Source: Marthasterias glacialis (lineage: Eukaryota > Echinodermata > Asteroidea > Forcipulatida > Asteriidae). Taken from it: 64,000 nucleotides of DNA. Shown in pieces: positions 12,901-23,802 of this stretch (positions are counted from its first letter, which is position 1; each line of letters starts with the position of its first letter). The stretch spans positions 1,116,001 to 1,180,000 of the forward strand of contig OU452228.1 of NCBI GenBank assembly GCA_911728455.2, read 5' to 3'. Both the position numbers and the translations under genes were made by a program. The notes below the pieces were generated by a model, which was not told the origin of the DNA, ran no database searches, and saw only the letters and a list, made by a program, of their open reading frames with translations.

Positions 12901-15900
12901 GCAACCCTCCAGGTCTATTCCTTTTATTGGAGTTAAGAGCAGTGTGTAGCATGTTCTTAAGTGCCCATCATTTTTTAATCGTGGCTGCCATCAGTATTAT
13001 GAGGAGATATATCAAAACCTGAGACTCGGTGATCATTATCAAATCCTCATCAATCTTTTCAAGAGTTTCCTTGTCAAATTATCTATGCATACCAGATGTG
13101 AGGTACACGGTTGAACGTGCAATTAAGTTTACAAACATTGATGAATGCTAATCATCCTTATTCTCCTTAAAAAGGCGCTAACAAGTGTCATTTCAAATCT
13201 ATGAAGAAAAATAACTAATTTGGGGGTGAACAAAGAAAAATTGACTGGAGTGGGATTTAAACCTGCGACCACTGGCTTAATGTTCTGATGCTCCACCAAC
13301 ATTGAGCGATCCTGCCCTAATGTTGGTGTTCTCTCTATTTTGTCAATATCTTTGTTCGGGAGGGGGGGGGGGGTGCTAGTCAGAAGCCATTCAACCGGTT
13401 ACTGCTGTGTAGCCAGGGATCACACCCATTATCTGATACAAGCATAGAGCTAGCTCTATGGATATAACCTGGGAAGCAGCAGCACAGGGATCTACCTTAA
13501 GGGTATTTTTTTAAATATCGAGAGCAGTCCATTGCATGGTTTATTGCTTGATATTTGAGAAAGTAAACATAGTAAACATATAGCCACTGTTTTTTGGGGG
13601 AATAGTAGAATCATTCCGATCCTCTAGTTTTCAATATCCGTACATTTGCAATCCAACCTAATTGGGAAAATTTCATCAAATTAGGTGATCAAGGTTCACT
13701 TACCACATGTATTGTCATTGTATGCTTATTTCGATTCAAGCAATTTAAATATATTTATTTTAATTGAAAAAGTTCTATAATTTGAAAATTTATTTATATA
13801 TTTTTTAATTTTAAATACATATTTTTATTTAATTTGTTTATTAATTTATTTATTTGTTGTATTTAATTCTTTCATTATTTTCCTATTTATTTTATTTTGT
13901 TTCGACCATTAAACCAGTCCACTGTGCATGAGTGCCATATGCACTTAAGTGTTCGTCAGACTTTCGAATGTGCAATCACGTCTGTGATTGGTCAATACAG
14001 CAAAGGCGGGGCTTAATGGATCGGTCTTTTGGTATTGTAAAACTTGAATTTGACAGTACTACCAATACGACATTTTGGAGGATTTGTTCTGATGTACAAA
14101 CCTCACAATCTGATCAATGAGCTCTCAGATTGAAACTAACAATTTTGTAATCAATAATTACATATGAACGTACATGACTTGTACCAAACCTACTAAAAAT
14201 ACAAACAGTACATGTACGTATACGCACATGTATTTGAAGTAAGTTTACATATGCCATGCAGTTTTTTAGATGGATTAATTTGTTCAGTATATCTATTAAC
14301 TTCACTGTCTTTACCAGGTTGACATTAAGAATTAAAAAAAATGTAGTTTTGATTCACTTCTGATAATTAAAAGGTGGAGAATACACGTTCCTAATACATG
14401 TACATTTGTAGGTCATGAAACAAACTGCTTGTGATCACAATTGAAACCTGACAACAAAACCTATGATTTGCTAGTACATGTACATGAATGTTGTTCACCC
14501 TTCTCACAGACTCAATGGGCATTAAAACACTCAGCAAACAACTAATTAGTGTCTGTAGAAAGCATACAATGTGCACTCAGCATACCTTCTGGCAAGCTCT
14601 ACAATCTAAAATAAAGAGTTAGCCTCATTGACATGTGGCTGTATGCATCCATAATGGCTAGTAATGGTCAAGTGCTTAATTTAATGGGCACAATCAGAAC
14701 AGCAACATAAAACCATGGTTACTGCCAGTCTGTTTGTAAGGTCAAGCCCAGCAGCCTAGCCAGGAATTTTGCACTTGCTGCACATGGGGCCTTGCTTTTC
14801 AGTGGGGGCCCAGGGGCCATGTTTTTTAATGAATTACATGTACAAGTATCCGGATTTTTTTTATGGGGTCACCTTGGGGGGGGGGGCTAGGAAATTGCGG
14901 GGGCACATGCCCTCCCAGCCCCCTTGCTACGCTGCTGTGCAATCCTTAAAGTTAGTTTTGTTTTCATTTGCACAGCATTTACCAAGCCATGTATTTTCAC
15001 TTGCCCATTTCCAAGCTTTTAAATCACTTAACCTGATTTTAGTCTAACCCTTACGTGTAATTACACCATGTACACCTGTGGATTTTACACACACAAAAAA
15101 CATGCCACCCTGCCAGTCACAAGGGAAAATCAGATTCTAAATCGTTATGGTGTCGCACAGATATTTAAAAAAACAAATGAATAAAACATTTCAAACTGTG
15201 CCACATTGTGCTTTTCGGGTACAGATACACAAAATCACTTGGCATGCAGTATGCCCACGTTATGTACAGGTTCACATTTTGTAAACAATTTTATTAGAAG
15301 AAATCACATTACACAATGCTTGCAATGCTGTCTATGGCTGGACCAAAGGTGGTAATCAACGGCAAAAGGAAACATGGTGGTGGACCGTGGAGGTGGACAA
15401 TGTATAGTTAAACAGAAAAGGAAAAGTCTGTGGAAAGACTGGCAAACAGGTGGTGATAAAGAAAAAAATCTAGAAGCTAAAAGAAGGGCAAAGTCTGTCG
15501 TGTACAGGGCTATGAAATCAGCTCAGGAAGAGAAGTTTAGTAACCCAGAAAGCAACGTAGGGAGGAATTTCATCTTCAAGCTAGCTCATAAAATGTAACC
15601 ACTGGGTCCACAAGCGCTGCGCTGGCATCTGTGGCAGGCTAAAACAAGATCCAACCTTCAAGTGCAAGGTGTGTTCTGGTAATGTCGACCCTCAGACACC
15701 TGGAATTGCTAATCCAGTTGTGGGTAATGACACCCTTGAGGTAGAGGATTCCTTCTGTTATCTTGGGGACTTCATAAGTCAGGCGGTTGCTTCGATGCTA
15801 CAACAGCAAGGGTGCGCTCGGCCTGGAAGCATTTTCACGACCTGCTACCAATTTTGACTAACAAGGGGATCTCTCTTCATGTCTACATGTATTTATGCCT

Positions 15901-18900
15901 GTCTGCGTAGTGTCCTTCTATACGCCAGTGAAACCTGGCTAGTAACTGCTAATGACATTCACCGCCTTACCCGCAACGATAACACCATGACCAAATGGAT
16001 TTGTTCAGCAAAGCTGTCGGACAGGAAACCCATGGCTTAGCTAACTTAGGTGCCAACTTGGTCTGCCTGCTGTTGACAAGGTGGTTCATCAGGGTCGCCT
16101 CTGCTGGTTTGGACATCTCCAAGGACAGCTGGCCAAGGAAGATCCAAGACTACCAGACCCCTGGCAACTACCCACGTGGTCGCCCTTGGAAGAGGTGGAG
16201 TGACAACATCAACAACGACCTGAGGTGCCTGAAGATCAATGCCAGTCTTGCATTGAACCGAGCAGAGTGGAGGAAAGCTATCCAACCAAGAGGACATGAT
16301 CAACATGGAGTCCAACCCTAGAGTTCAGGGACAGATGGACTATATACAGATGATGATGATGATGATAATAATGAGGAAAATGTTAACTACTGATGCGTGA
16401 CTGTTTTGGGGATGACTAGCATTTCTTAAGGCATTGCGTTTTGAACCACGGTCTTTGACAAAGGCATTCATCCACTACCTGTACATACATGTGTAGCATA
16501 TTACAGTTCATGTACATGTACATATAACAACGTTCTACGTATTAATTGCAGACCTTTATTTTTAAAAATACCAGGATCAGTTTAATTGCTCCCCTGGGAT
16601 TACTAAGGAGCTTAAGTTGAGCTCCTTGGATCACTCTAACACAGATCAAGACTGTCAAGGCTTTTTGACTGGCTACAACAGTGAATAAAACTTTTGCCTT
16701 GAGTGCAAACACAACAGACCAAGTCCGATCATTTTTGTTGAATAATGTACGACATAATAAACCATGTAACCTGAGATATCACATGTTTACAAAAGAGCCA
16801 CAGAGCCTGGACTTCCTGCAGGCAAGATTTGTACACAGCCGAATGGAATATAATAAAACACAAAATCTGATATTTTATGGAGATTGCACTGTCCAATTTT
16901 TATCAACTTTTGATATGAAGAAAGGGGGCCCGTCTCATAACTTGTTCAGTTGTTATTTTTTTAACTCTTGAATTTGTGTGGAAATTATGACACAAAATGT
17001 AAAATTTCCCATGACCAATGCAGTATCTTGCCAGAAAGGACCTGGAAGGTAAAGATCACTCTTTTTGTAAACAAAGGATGGTCTATACTGAACTACATGT
17101 GAAAAGTGTCTTCTGGGTTATGTATTTCCTTCCTCCATGTTTATAGCTAAGGACAGGCATCAATGCAACTCACCAACCATGCCAACCAAAAAAGAAGAGG
17201 AAAGTTATGACAAGCAAACATTTTCAGCACGCATTGCTAAATCAGACCTTTAACTTCGCTCCTGAAGAGGCACATCAATTTGCCTCAGGTAAGGGGCACT
17301 TCTATGAACAAAATGTAAACTTGTATTGGAACTTTGCATAGGGCACCAAAGCAAAAGCACAGGGCACCACAGCAATTGCTGTGGGTGCCGTGGGTTAAAC
17401 TCAAGGCCTGGCTACATGTATGTAATGTCAATGTGATAATGGTTTAACATGCCTGCTTTAGAGGCCAAACAATTGGAAATTTTATTAAGAAACAACAATA
17501 AATTTATATAATATTTATTTTGCGTATCAGCCCGCAATGTGCACTCGCTTGTGCATGGTGGAGAACCCATACTGCAGTTCTTTCCAACTGATATCAACAA
17601 AATGCATGTTTTACTAACAATGGACAATGCTCACATTTACACAGCATACTGTACATGCTGGTACCAGGCCAGTCAAGTTTTCGAACTTCAGCAAGATTCA
17701 ACCAATATCATTTCCATCAATTGCGTTCTTTGTAGGCATGTGCCTTTTATCGACAGTTTGTGAGATCTTGCCCCTGAATGCCATGGTGTGAGGTAGCGTG
17801 ACACTGTAGAATGTACAATGTATGCTGTACACGGCAAGTTGTGTCTGTGTCTAGACTGTAATGCATCATGTCTATACATGTACACTACCACGGAGCCAGA
17901 CTTTATCTTTTGATGCACGTGTCATATCAAACTTGCGTAATGGCCGGACAATTTAAAAAAAAAAAAAAACTGTTCAGCAACATTTGGTTTTTCTTTTAAC
18001 ATGGAATTTTCTGGAACGGCTGAACCAGCAGATACATATGTACATGTACATGTACATGTTTTGGCTAAACAGTATTTTGTCTCCAGAAAAATAATCACAA
18101 AAATATACAGAGACAATGTATATTGATGTAAATTTATGCACTACTGACTTCTTAAATTAAAGTGTCTTTTTACGCGTGGATTTGTCTCATATTCAAAATC
18201 CACAGTTCCTACAATGACCAGTTTTCAGGTGGTACATAACGTTGCATTATATTAAATGTTGTCTCTAGACAAAACAAAGAATACACATTTTTTCTATTCA
18301 AAAAAGATCACTGCAAGTGCAACCAAAACAGCTCAGAAACGTGTAACAGCTGTTAACTGCATCAGTTGCACATCACATGATCTTAATAGTCCTCCACGAA
18401 AAAAATGAAAAAATGTCCACCATTTTGTTTCTCGCTTTGTGAACAAAATCTGGATACCGTAGTTTACAGCAGATCTTTGACCTTCACAAGTGAATAAGCA
18501 ATGCATGAGTTTCTATACAGCAGATGTTGTAAGCTGTTTTAATACATTTTGCTGTTAATTTTTTTTAAATCCACCATTTTTGTCAAAAAACGTTGGAATT
18601 TGTATTTTAATGTCTTTATTGATGAATATCTTGTTTTGTTTCAAGGGGCAGATTCCGTGAAATCAATCCATTTTCCTGGATTGTATAAAATCACAATTGG
18701 TTCCATACATCGTTTAGTCTTGAGCACAATATTAAATACAGTCCAACCATATATTCTTACCAAATCTCCTGAAATTACTTTTGAATTAAGCAAAGCTTGA
18801 TATCTGAAAAAGCAAAATTTCACAAGCCCATTTTTATGCTTTTCAAGTGTCTAGGCATGGCATGATATTTGGTCCTTGGAAAAAGTTGGAGAATTAGATG

Positions 18901-21900
18901 AGTACATGGGCTGATATACGTATTGTACATCTGGTAGGTATAGGTTTTTGTAGATTTTTCAGGCCATTTAATTGCTGATTTTTTTCTGTGGGCCAAAAAA
19001 TCGGAAAGCAGATTAAAGAAGGAAGAATATCATGCCAGAGTGTCATACTGTATGCTACAATATAATGTACACTGTACACAAGTCCAGTGTATTGCACTCG
19101 ACTACACGTACTTTACATGTACACACATTACCAGCCTACAGTACAGGATAGTCCCGTATACATTACACAAAAACCTTGTATACACTTACAATGTGTGCAT
19201 GCGACAATGTAGGTATCAAAGTACATGTACTGTCAGTGTCACATAAAAAGATAATGAGTGCTTAATGCATTGACATGATAATTGTATTTAAACACTACAC
19301 AGTAGTGTACCTGTAATGTATTGTACATCTACAATGGTACAACTGATACATAAATTGCACTGAATTGAAACAAATAGGCTAATGTACAGTGTGGACGTAA
19401 AGTATGTTTATTGTGTCCACCACTTGCTTTGAAATAGGGAAATAAAGAAATAAACGATAGTAAAAGGTCAAAATTTTGTCAAAATTGAGTATTTTGTATG
19501 AGCGTTCAGTATGTGCCTACTTTTTTGATTTCACTGCTTCAGTACAAGAGAAATCACCCTATTGATTACAGACTGCCAATTAGCCTTGACCAGACAGTAG
19601 TGAGCTACCATCGAGAGCTTCCTCAGGTATCAATACAAGTTATAATACATACTCTCTCACACACACACAAAGCAGGAAAGGATCAACTAACAGTAACAAT
19701 ATAAATCATATGATAAAACTTCAAGTATAAAGTACATGTACGTGTATCATTGATCCTAAGATTAACCAGGAATTTTCTGCCACATATTGTACATGTAGTT
19801 CTACATGTATCTGACTGGACTTTTCTTTCTAAAAGGACAATACGCATTCTATATTTCCTTATAAAGCTTTATTTTTGGCTAACAAAAATTGTTTTGCTGA
19901 GCTCATTGAGATAGTGCAGCACCAGTCACAATAATGGGAAATACTTGGCATTTTGGTCAGCTTCTGCTCAATGCCAGGACTGGAATTTCATTTTCGAGGG
20001 GGCAAGGCCGTTTTCATTTTGCAAAGGGCACTTCCATTGGGAGAATCTTAAAGTCTATTGGAACCTTTTGAAAGGGCACCAAGGCCAAGACCAGGGCAAC
20101 AGAGGCCATGACCTCCATGGCCTCTGTGTACTTTGGTAAGTAAATTATTTTTGCTAACCATCAGCTTTATCAAATTTAGACAAAGGGTACAAACACCCGC
20201 AGCAGAGTTTCCCCAGACCATTTCATTCTTGCAACTTTCAATGACCACCTCACTCATTATTTTGCCAATATCACCACCTTGCTATGAAGATTTTCCACCG
20301 TGACCCAATTTATACAGAAAATATTGGTTAAAATTTCTGGCTAAGTAAAAACAAGTAGGGTACCAGTCACAGATTGTTCATGTGACATGGTATTTTGGCT
20401 GGTAACCTTATTCTGGTAAGCATCATTTTGTTGTGCTTAGCTACCTTTTGAGCTCTATGAAATTGAGCCCTGGCCTACCAATAAAAAAGGTTCATCTTAT
20501 GTCCTTTGTAAGCTTTGTCCTTGACCTAATGACCTCTACATGTATCAAGAACTCACAATTTTGATACATGTGATTGGAATCATCACACATTTACAGCATG
20601 TGAGCGCTGCATTCTTGTCAGTTTGCAGACTGCACAAATTCTGTTTTTTAAGCCCCAGCTCAACATTGGTAAGAAGAAAAACAAGTGTTTACAGATATAT
20701 ACCTACATGATATAAAGATAATGATGGTAGAAAACTTTCCTTGAAATGTTTCTGCCTGAAGTGTTATCGTTTTAAAATAATAAATGAAATAAGATCTAAA
20801 ATTTGTTTTCGTCTCAAATGCTGTTATCATTTTTACCATTTTCTTGCAAATGAAACAATGAAATGAGCTGACATTTTCACAGGTTGGTTTTATTACAAAT
20901 ATCTTGATTTATGCAAAGAATGAAAGCATTTAATGTCAGTTTACTAATGTTGAGCTGGGGCTTTTAATCATCAATTTGAACTTTTAGCATCTCGCTCAGT
21001 TCTTCAGCCAGGGGACAGATACACTAAGGCCTGTTTCAACATCGCGCTTTTGCCATGTTGAATTAAAATCATTTCAGTTCGGCAAAAGTGTGGCGTTAGC
21101 GCACCAGTGGTTTCAAACATCGTGCTTCTGCTGAACTTTGACAATAGCACAGCAGGGCCTGTCGAGCCATGGTCGAGCGAAGCCTCTGCTGCACCGAATT
21201 CCAAAAGTGGTTTCAAAAGTCGCGCTCCTGCTGTGTTGAATCGTAAAAAAAATTAAATATTTGAATTTGACACGGCAAGAGCGCGACGTTTGAAACGGGC
21301 CTAAGATATCATAAAAAAATTGAGTATTCAGTTAATAATAGTACCTCATCACTCTCCGAGAGATCCACATTGCCATTGTGGTCATCATCTATCTGTCTGT
21401 GAATGGACTTGATGGCCTCTATGCCTTGCATATCTTTCTCAGTGTCCCTCTGACATACCACGTCACCTGGGGGACATTCTGTGTAAAAGGAAAGGATAAC
21501 AGTTCATTAAGGGTGATTCACCATATTGTACATTCATTACGTCTGCTACAGTTTACCCTCAGAGGCCATTTTCCCCCAAAGCAGTCGACTAAAAACAATC
21601 ACTCTCGCATTTCAGCACCACCCTGGCAGTTTGGAACCTTGAGCTGGCTGTCACAAATGCAAAAAAACATTCACCAGCCTCACAAATATGCTACCTTATG
21701 CCATAAACACAGAAAAATACACTCGTCCCAGCGCATGGTAAACAGGAATCAGAATGGGGGATCGAAAATACATCACATGTCGATCAAAAATATATGTAGC
21801 ACGATAAACGGATATGATTATAAATAAGGCTTTTTAAGAGGGCAGACTGTATAGTCAGGTGGCTTAGTGAAATTACCTGGACACGGCCGATAAAAGCACC

Positions 21901-23802
21901 ATTTTTGGCACAAAACTTCCTTAGGGGCTACTAATTAATGTTAGGATAGGACCATCTGGATTTTTAAATCTAAAATGTTTCCCCTTTGTTTTGTACACAT
22001 GGGAGGGAGGAGGAGGACGACATACATTATGTAACTCCAGTTAGGAAGAGAGTTCAGGAATAAGACATTGTATCTCTACCCTAGTAGAGAATACTCACGA
22101 AGTTTGAGAGCTTACCCTCCTTGGAATGAATTATTTTTAATTTTTGAAGGTTTAATATTAAGTTGTGTTTTGTACACACACATAGCAGCAACAATAGAAA
22201 AAATGGTGTGTACAAAACATATGGGTAAATATTTTGTAAATGGAAACTTGTGATTTGGCCTTTGACGAACGCTTTTTCACTACCAGAATGATTAACAAAT
22301 ACTATATTATCAGTACTTTCCCTTGATGCATAATACGCAAATAAAGACCAAAACTTTGAAAAAAATTGAGAGTTTTGAGCATTATTAGTCACAATCCACA
22401 CATCAATTAAATGCATTATGAATGATCACAATTCAGTCCAATTATAGCATGTGTAAAGCATCTTATAGTTATGATTTGTCCTTTTTTACAGTCACAAAAT
22501 TACTTGTTTCTCTGCACTGCTGAACTCGACAGGGCAAAAATGCCATATCCATTATCCTGCTGCCACTTCATTTCCCTTAATTTAGGTCAAATTAAATCCT
22601 TACCTGTCCAGAAAGGTTGACAGAATGTACACAAAGAGGAACAGGCACTCTGAACGATTACATAGTGTTAAAATCATAAAAAATAAAGCCATTTTCACGT
22701 CTACGGTGTGGTCTTGAGAACAAGACCACCGCTAAACGCCATTTTAGTTTCTTTCGGCATGAGAATGCGCAAAAGTTCCGGCCGTCCAATGAATGTCCGC
22801 TTGAAATTTTTTTCAATAATTCTAAGGTCAATAATTACCATTTCGCTACCAATTCCTTGAGAGGAATATTTAAAAAGGGAAATAAAGACCAACATCCATT
22901 AACAAATCTAAAAAATCCTACAGAAAGTGGCAGCCGGATATGGAAACTTTTCTCTTATTTATACTAAGCTTTATTTGAGTGTAGCCTGCAAGCCATTTTT
23001 CAAAATGCCATCAAATTCAAAACATGATGTAAACATTTTTTGGAAAATTCATGCGTAGGCCTATCCCTCTTTTTAGAAAAATGTGATCCAGATTAGACCC
23101 AGTAACTGGGGCGCTGTACTCCTTTTTTATATTTTGACATTATATAGGTCGACTCCTAGCTAGAGTACGACTGGTAATGTAAAAAAAAACAATTTAAAAG
23201 GAGTACAGCGCCCCAGTTACTGGGTCTAAATCATAAAGTTATATGATATAAGAACTAGAGTGAGGGCGTACAAACCATGCGACACGGCCCGACAACAAGC
23301 ATTTTTTTACCATTGAGAAAATGGCACAGACCATTCATTTACACTGGTTACTCATCCGTTCACAAAGCAGCCATTTTCTAAAACTAAGTGGACAATCGTA
23401 TGCAATTTGCCCATAAGGATTTCACCCATGGTGAGTTAGTGTCTGGTCCTTGCTCTATGGTCAGTGGAGTTCCGTGTGCGGCAGTAGCGAGTGCACCCTC
23501 CTAGTTCTATTAACTCCATGCCATGGTCTAAATTCAGATATAATGTTGTACCACGAATTTGGAGCAGTAGTGTTAAACCATACTTGAACAAAACACGGCA
23601 ACACCATCCCATTAAATATGAACGCACGCAATCAAGAAATGTTGAAATAATACATAGGCCTACCTGTTAATTTCACACGGGAACGTATTCCTTGATTTTG
23701 TTCCGAAGAAGTTGACGTTTGTTGGCCATTTGATATCACACACAACAACAGACACATCCATACGCCAAGAGGAGTTGGGTTCGCAAACACAGTAGATGTC
23801 AT
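866..23802 (-). CDS. STIM: STIM (stromal interaction molecule), 5' part of gene, 4 exons
   Basis: STIM proteins sense ER-lumenal calcium and, when calcium falls, oligomerise and open Orai channels at ER-plasma membrane contacts. The coding exons on the minus strand are 23802-23664, 21478-21345, 5324-5210 and 977-866. All junctions are GT-AG and the phases join without error. The 167 residues visible give a signal peptide (about 1-26), two cysteines C48 and C55 in CPPGDVVC, a canonical EF-hand loop at 77-88 (DDDHNGNVDLSE, ligands D77, D79, N81, N83, D85, E88), a hidden EF-hand (GEDKFISVDDLW) and the start of the SAM domain with the conserved YNWT sequon at N132. The order and spacing match vertebrate STIM1/2. 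The start codon is supported by an in-frame stop six codons upstream. The rest of SAM, the transmembrane helix, and the CAD/SOAR coiled coils lie beyond position 1. Invertebrates usually have one STIM, so no paralogue number is given. Confidence 0.95.
2040..2190. repeat. Dispersed repeat, GCTAAGCA/ACTGGTATCC family
   Basis: AGCAGGATACCAGTCACAGA, GGCTGGTAACCTTACTCTGG and CTCAGCTACTTTTTGTGCT. The family also occurs near 410-755, 7772, 20340, 34934, 50523, 51068 and 62262. Immediately followed by the MITE at 2191. Confidence 0.7.
2191..2561. mobile_element. Inverted-repeat element (MITE), family CAACATTGG, copy 1
   Basis: Starts TAAAGCCCCAGCTCAACATT and ends with its reverse complement, AATGTTGAGCTGGGGCTTTA. 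It is 371 bp with terminal repeats of about 25 bp. A second copy in opposite orientation lies at 20649-20966, with homologous internal sequence. No transposase frame is seen, so this is a non-autonomous DNA element. Confidence 0.85.
2937..3208. mobile_element. Inverted-repeat element (MITE) with CCAAT and GC boxes, copy 1
   Basis: Starts TAGACCGATTCATTAAGCCC and ends GGGCTTAATGAATCGGTCTA, a near-perfect terminal inverted repeat. Each end also holds GACCAATCACAGC or its complement and GGGCGGGGC. The same ends occur at 36527-36688 and in part at 13972-14028. Confidence 0.85.
5210..5324 (-). CDS. STIM: STIM coding exon 3 (hidden EF-hand)
   Basis: Encodes residues 92-129 plus one base: FLRDELQYKTDFERQHTLHG followed by EDKFISVDDLWMSWKYSE. 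This aligns with the region after the canonical EF-hand in vertebrate STIM. The acceptor is CTCTCTGTAG and the donor GTTTGT. Confidence 0.95.
5440..6165 (+). repeat. Interspersed ~0.6-kb repeat, copy 1
   Basis: Shares ordered blocks with 31600-32225: CCTTTGTCTTTTTGTTCCAA, GGATTACGAG.CAT, GTTCATTCGTTGTATTTC, GCGTGAATTTAACATTT, TCAAGGTTTCTTTGTGCCAG and CTCAAAGA. No reading frame is shared between copies, so it is treated as a non-coding mobile repeat of unknown class. Confidence 0.75.
6868..7085. repeat. Degenerate minisatellite, unit near CATTCAGTTGTACGTA
   Basis: About a dozen imperfect copies of a roughly 16-bp unit such as CATTCAGTTGTACGTA and CATACAGCTGTACGTT. The long overlapping open frames in both directions here follow from the repeat. 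Confidence 0.8.
7772..7850. repeat. Dispersed repeat, GCTAAGCA family, short copy
   Basis: GGCCCAATTTCATAGAGCTG, then AGCACAAAAAGTAACTAAGC. This is the left part of the family only. Confidence 0.7.
8240..8713 (+). pseudogene. DIRS element gag-like region
   Basis: The open frame encodes a basic start (ASPPAKKQKVN), then a lysine/glutamate-rich helical stretch (AEVVSKLFRKKPFEEKVAEK). Its position upstream of the RT and its composition suggest gag. No zinc knuckle is seen. Related sequence may begin at 7992. Confidence 0.5.
9222..9908 (+). pseudogene. DIRS element reverse transcriptase
   Basis: Contains FIRPKKNGSFRPIINLKGLH, ASIDLQDAYFAVPI, CLPLGLACAPCVFTK and the catalytic YIDD at 9774-9785 (YIDDSLLVG). 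The intact order of fingers and palm motifs identifies an RT of DIRS/gypsy type. It is cut by TAA at 9906, after which the same frame continues. Confidence 0.9.
9918..10685 (+). pseudogene. DIRS element RNase H-like region
   Basis: Same frame as the RT. It reads FLGFHLNSEQMTISIP, then PDIDLFASRLNC, a stop at 10236, then CPYVSWQADPAS, DAFTMDWSTYNCFYVFPLF and APLWHTQSWFPTML. This is the conserved segment between RT and recombinase in DIRS elements. Only the N-terminal part of the 3' end is meaningful in this frame. Confidence 0.8.
10412..11170 (+). pseudogene. DIRS element tyrosine recombinase, broken
   Basis: Fragments in shifting frames: VREALRHYDISGPASQLILA and STKKCFNSAL (10412 frame), VLEFLTKQF, SSLNITRSTLSAVIPP and GSHPLVKRLMKGVF (10645 frame), then WDVTVVLEYLRTLGPNDGLS, LSDVIFNEFELCLN and FVLCVVTDLKVYL near 11150. 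This order matches the N-terminal half and part of the catalytic domain of DIRS recombinases. The catalytic R-H-R-Y set is not recoverable. Confidence 0.75.
12240..12350 (-). mobile_element. SINE with tRNA-Leu/Ser-like head
   Basis: On the minus strand TCATGGCTGAGCGGTTTAGT is followed by GTGGGTTTGAATCCTGGTCA and GACACTTGTGTCCTTGAGCA. The A box and B box are tRNA-like and the tail matches 40170-40470. Confidence 0.75.
13215..13480 (-). mobile_element. tRNA-derived SINE relic
   Basis: GGGGTGAACAAAGAAAAATT, then GACTGGAGTGGGATTTAAAC, the same tail and B-box side as the 34.2-kb SINE. It continues into a block (GTTGGTGTTCTCTCTATTTT, then GTCAGAAGCCATTCAACCGG) shared with 28850-28960. Confidence 0.75.
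13972..14028. mobile_element. MITE with CCAAT and GC boxes, solo right end
   Basis: TGTGATTGGTCAATACAGC, then GCGGGGCTTAATGGATCGGT. This matches the right end of the elements at 2937 and 36527. No matching left end is clear, so it is a truncated copy. Confidence 0.65.
14755..14945. repeat. G/C-tract repeat (GGGGGCACATGCCC)
   Basis: CAGCAGCCTAGCCAGGAATT, a G run, GGGGGCACATGCCCTCCCAG and GCTACGCTGCTGTGC form a composition island typical of an interspersed repeat. Related G-rich blocks lie near 28020-28070 and 28295-28385. Confidence 0.5.
15374..16330 (+). mobile_element. LINE (non-LTR retrotransposon) 3' fragment
   Basis: Frames broken by stops carry RT-tail motifs: KSVVYRAMKSAQEEKF, LEVEDSFCYLGDFIS, SVLLYASETWLVTANDIHRL, RNDNTMTKWICSAKLSD, and at the end GRPWKRWSDNINNDLRCLKI and LNRAEWRKAIQ. 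These are typical of the C-terminal region of vertebrate and invertebrate LINE ORF2 proteins. It ends in a GATGATGATGATAATAATGA simple repeat, a likely 3' tail. The 5' part is absent. Confidence 0.85.
20340..20470. repeat. Dispersed repeat, GCTAAGCA family
   Basis: GGTACCAGTCACAGATTGTT, TTTGGCTGGTAACCTTATTC and GAGCTCTATGAAATTGAGCC. Near full length, about 130 bp. Confidence 0.75.
20649..20966. mobile_element. Inverted-repeat element (MITE), family CAACATTGG, copy 2
   Basis: Begins TAAGCCCCAGCTCAACATTG and ends TAATGTTGAGCTGGGGCTTT. The interior matches copy 1 reversed (for example AAATGAGCTGACATTTTC against GAAAATGTCAGCTCATTT). Confidence 0.85.
21025..21304. mobile_element. Inverted-repeat element in STIM intron 2
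   Basis: The left end TAAGGCCTGTTTCAACATCG is mirrored by the right end GACGTTTGAAACGGGCCTAA, with GCGCG motifs inside both. About 280 bp, no coding frame. The pattern GTTTCAAA..TCGCGCT..TGCTG recurs internally, suggesting nested decayed palindromes. Confidence 0.7.
21345..21478 (-). CDS. STIM: STIM coding exon 2 (canonical EF-hand)
   Basis: Encodes residues 47-91: the CPPGDVVC cysteine pair, then IHRQIDDDHNGNVDLSESDE, the full calcium-binding loop. The acceptor is TTTTACACAG and the donor GTACTA. The exon ends at a codon boundary. Confidence 0.95.
22543..22943. mobile_element. Inverted-repeat element, family GGATATGG, copy 1
   Basis: The ends are CCATATCC..CTGCCACTT and GTGGCAGCCGGATATGG. 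About 400 bp. A second copy lies at 30556-30944 in the same orientation and shares blocks such as GGTTGACAGAATGTA and CGCTAAACGCCATTTTAG. Confidence 0.75.
23094..23228. mobile_element. Short MITE, family CCCAGTAACTGGG, copy 1
   Basis: Begins TAGACCCAGTAACTGGGGCG and ends CGCCCCAGTTACTGGGTCTA; the terminal repeat is about 33 bp of a 135-bp element. CCCAGTAACTGGG is itself almost palindromic. Confidence 0.85.
23664..23802 (-). CDS. STIM: STIM coding exon 1 (signal peptide)
   Basis: Encodes residues 1-46 plus one base of codon 47. The N-terminus MTSTVFANPTPLGVWMCLLL continues into CVISNGQQ, a hydrophobic core followed by a plausible signal-peptidase site after SNG. The donor is GTAGGC. Confidence 0.92.

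Larger units (their letters stand above)
5325..21344. other. STIM intron 2 (16 kb), repeat-rich
   Basis: No STIM coding sequence is seen between exons 3 and 2. Contents: interspersed repeat at 5440-6165, minisatellite at 6868-7085, DIRS-like element at 7992-11170, SINE relics at about 12240-12350 and 13215-13450, MITE half at 13972-14028, LINE fragment at 15374-16330, and inverted-repeat elements at 20649-20966 and 21025-21304. The segments at 11.2-12.2, 14.1-14.7 and 16.4-19.9 kb show nothing beyond AT-rich sequence, ACATGTAC strings and short low-complexity tracts. Confidence 0.6.
21479..23663. other. STIM intron 1
   Basis: Non-coding. It carries two inverted-repeat elements, 22543-22943 and 23094-23228, each with a second copy near 30 kb. 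The long open frame at 21378-21827 on the plus strand overlaps STIM exon 2 antisense and is not a gene. Confidence 0.6.

Noticed and set aside
21378..21827. 149-codon plus-strand open frame
   Set aside because: Its first part is the antisense of STIM exon 2, which has full splice support on the minus strand.
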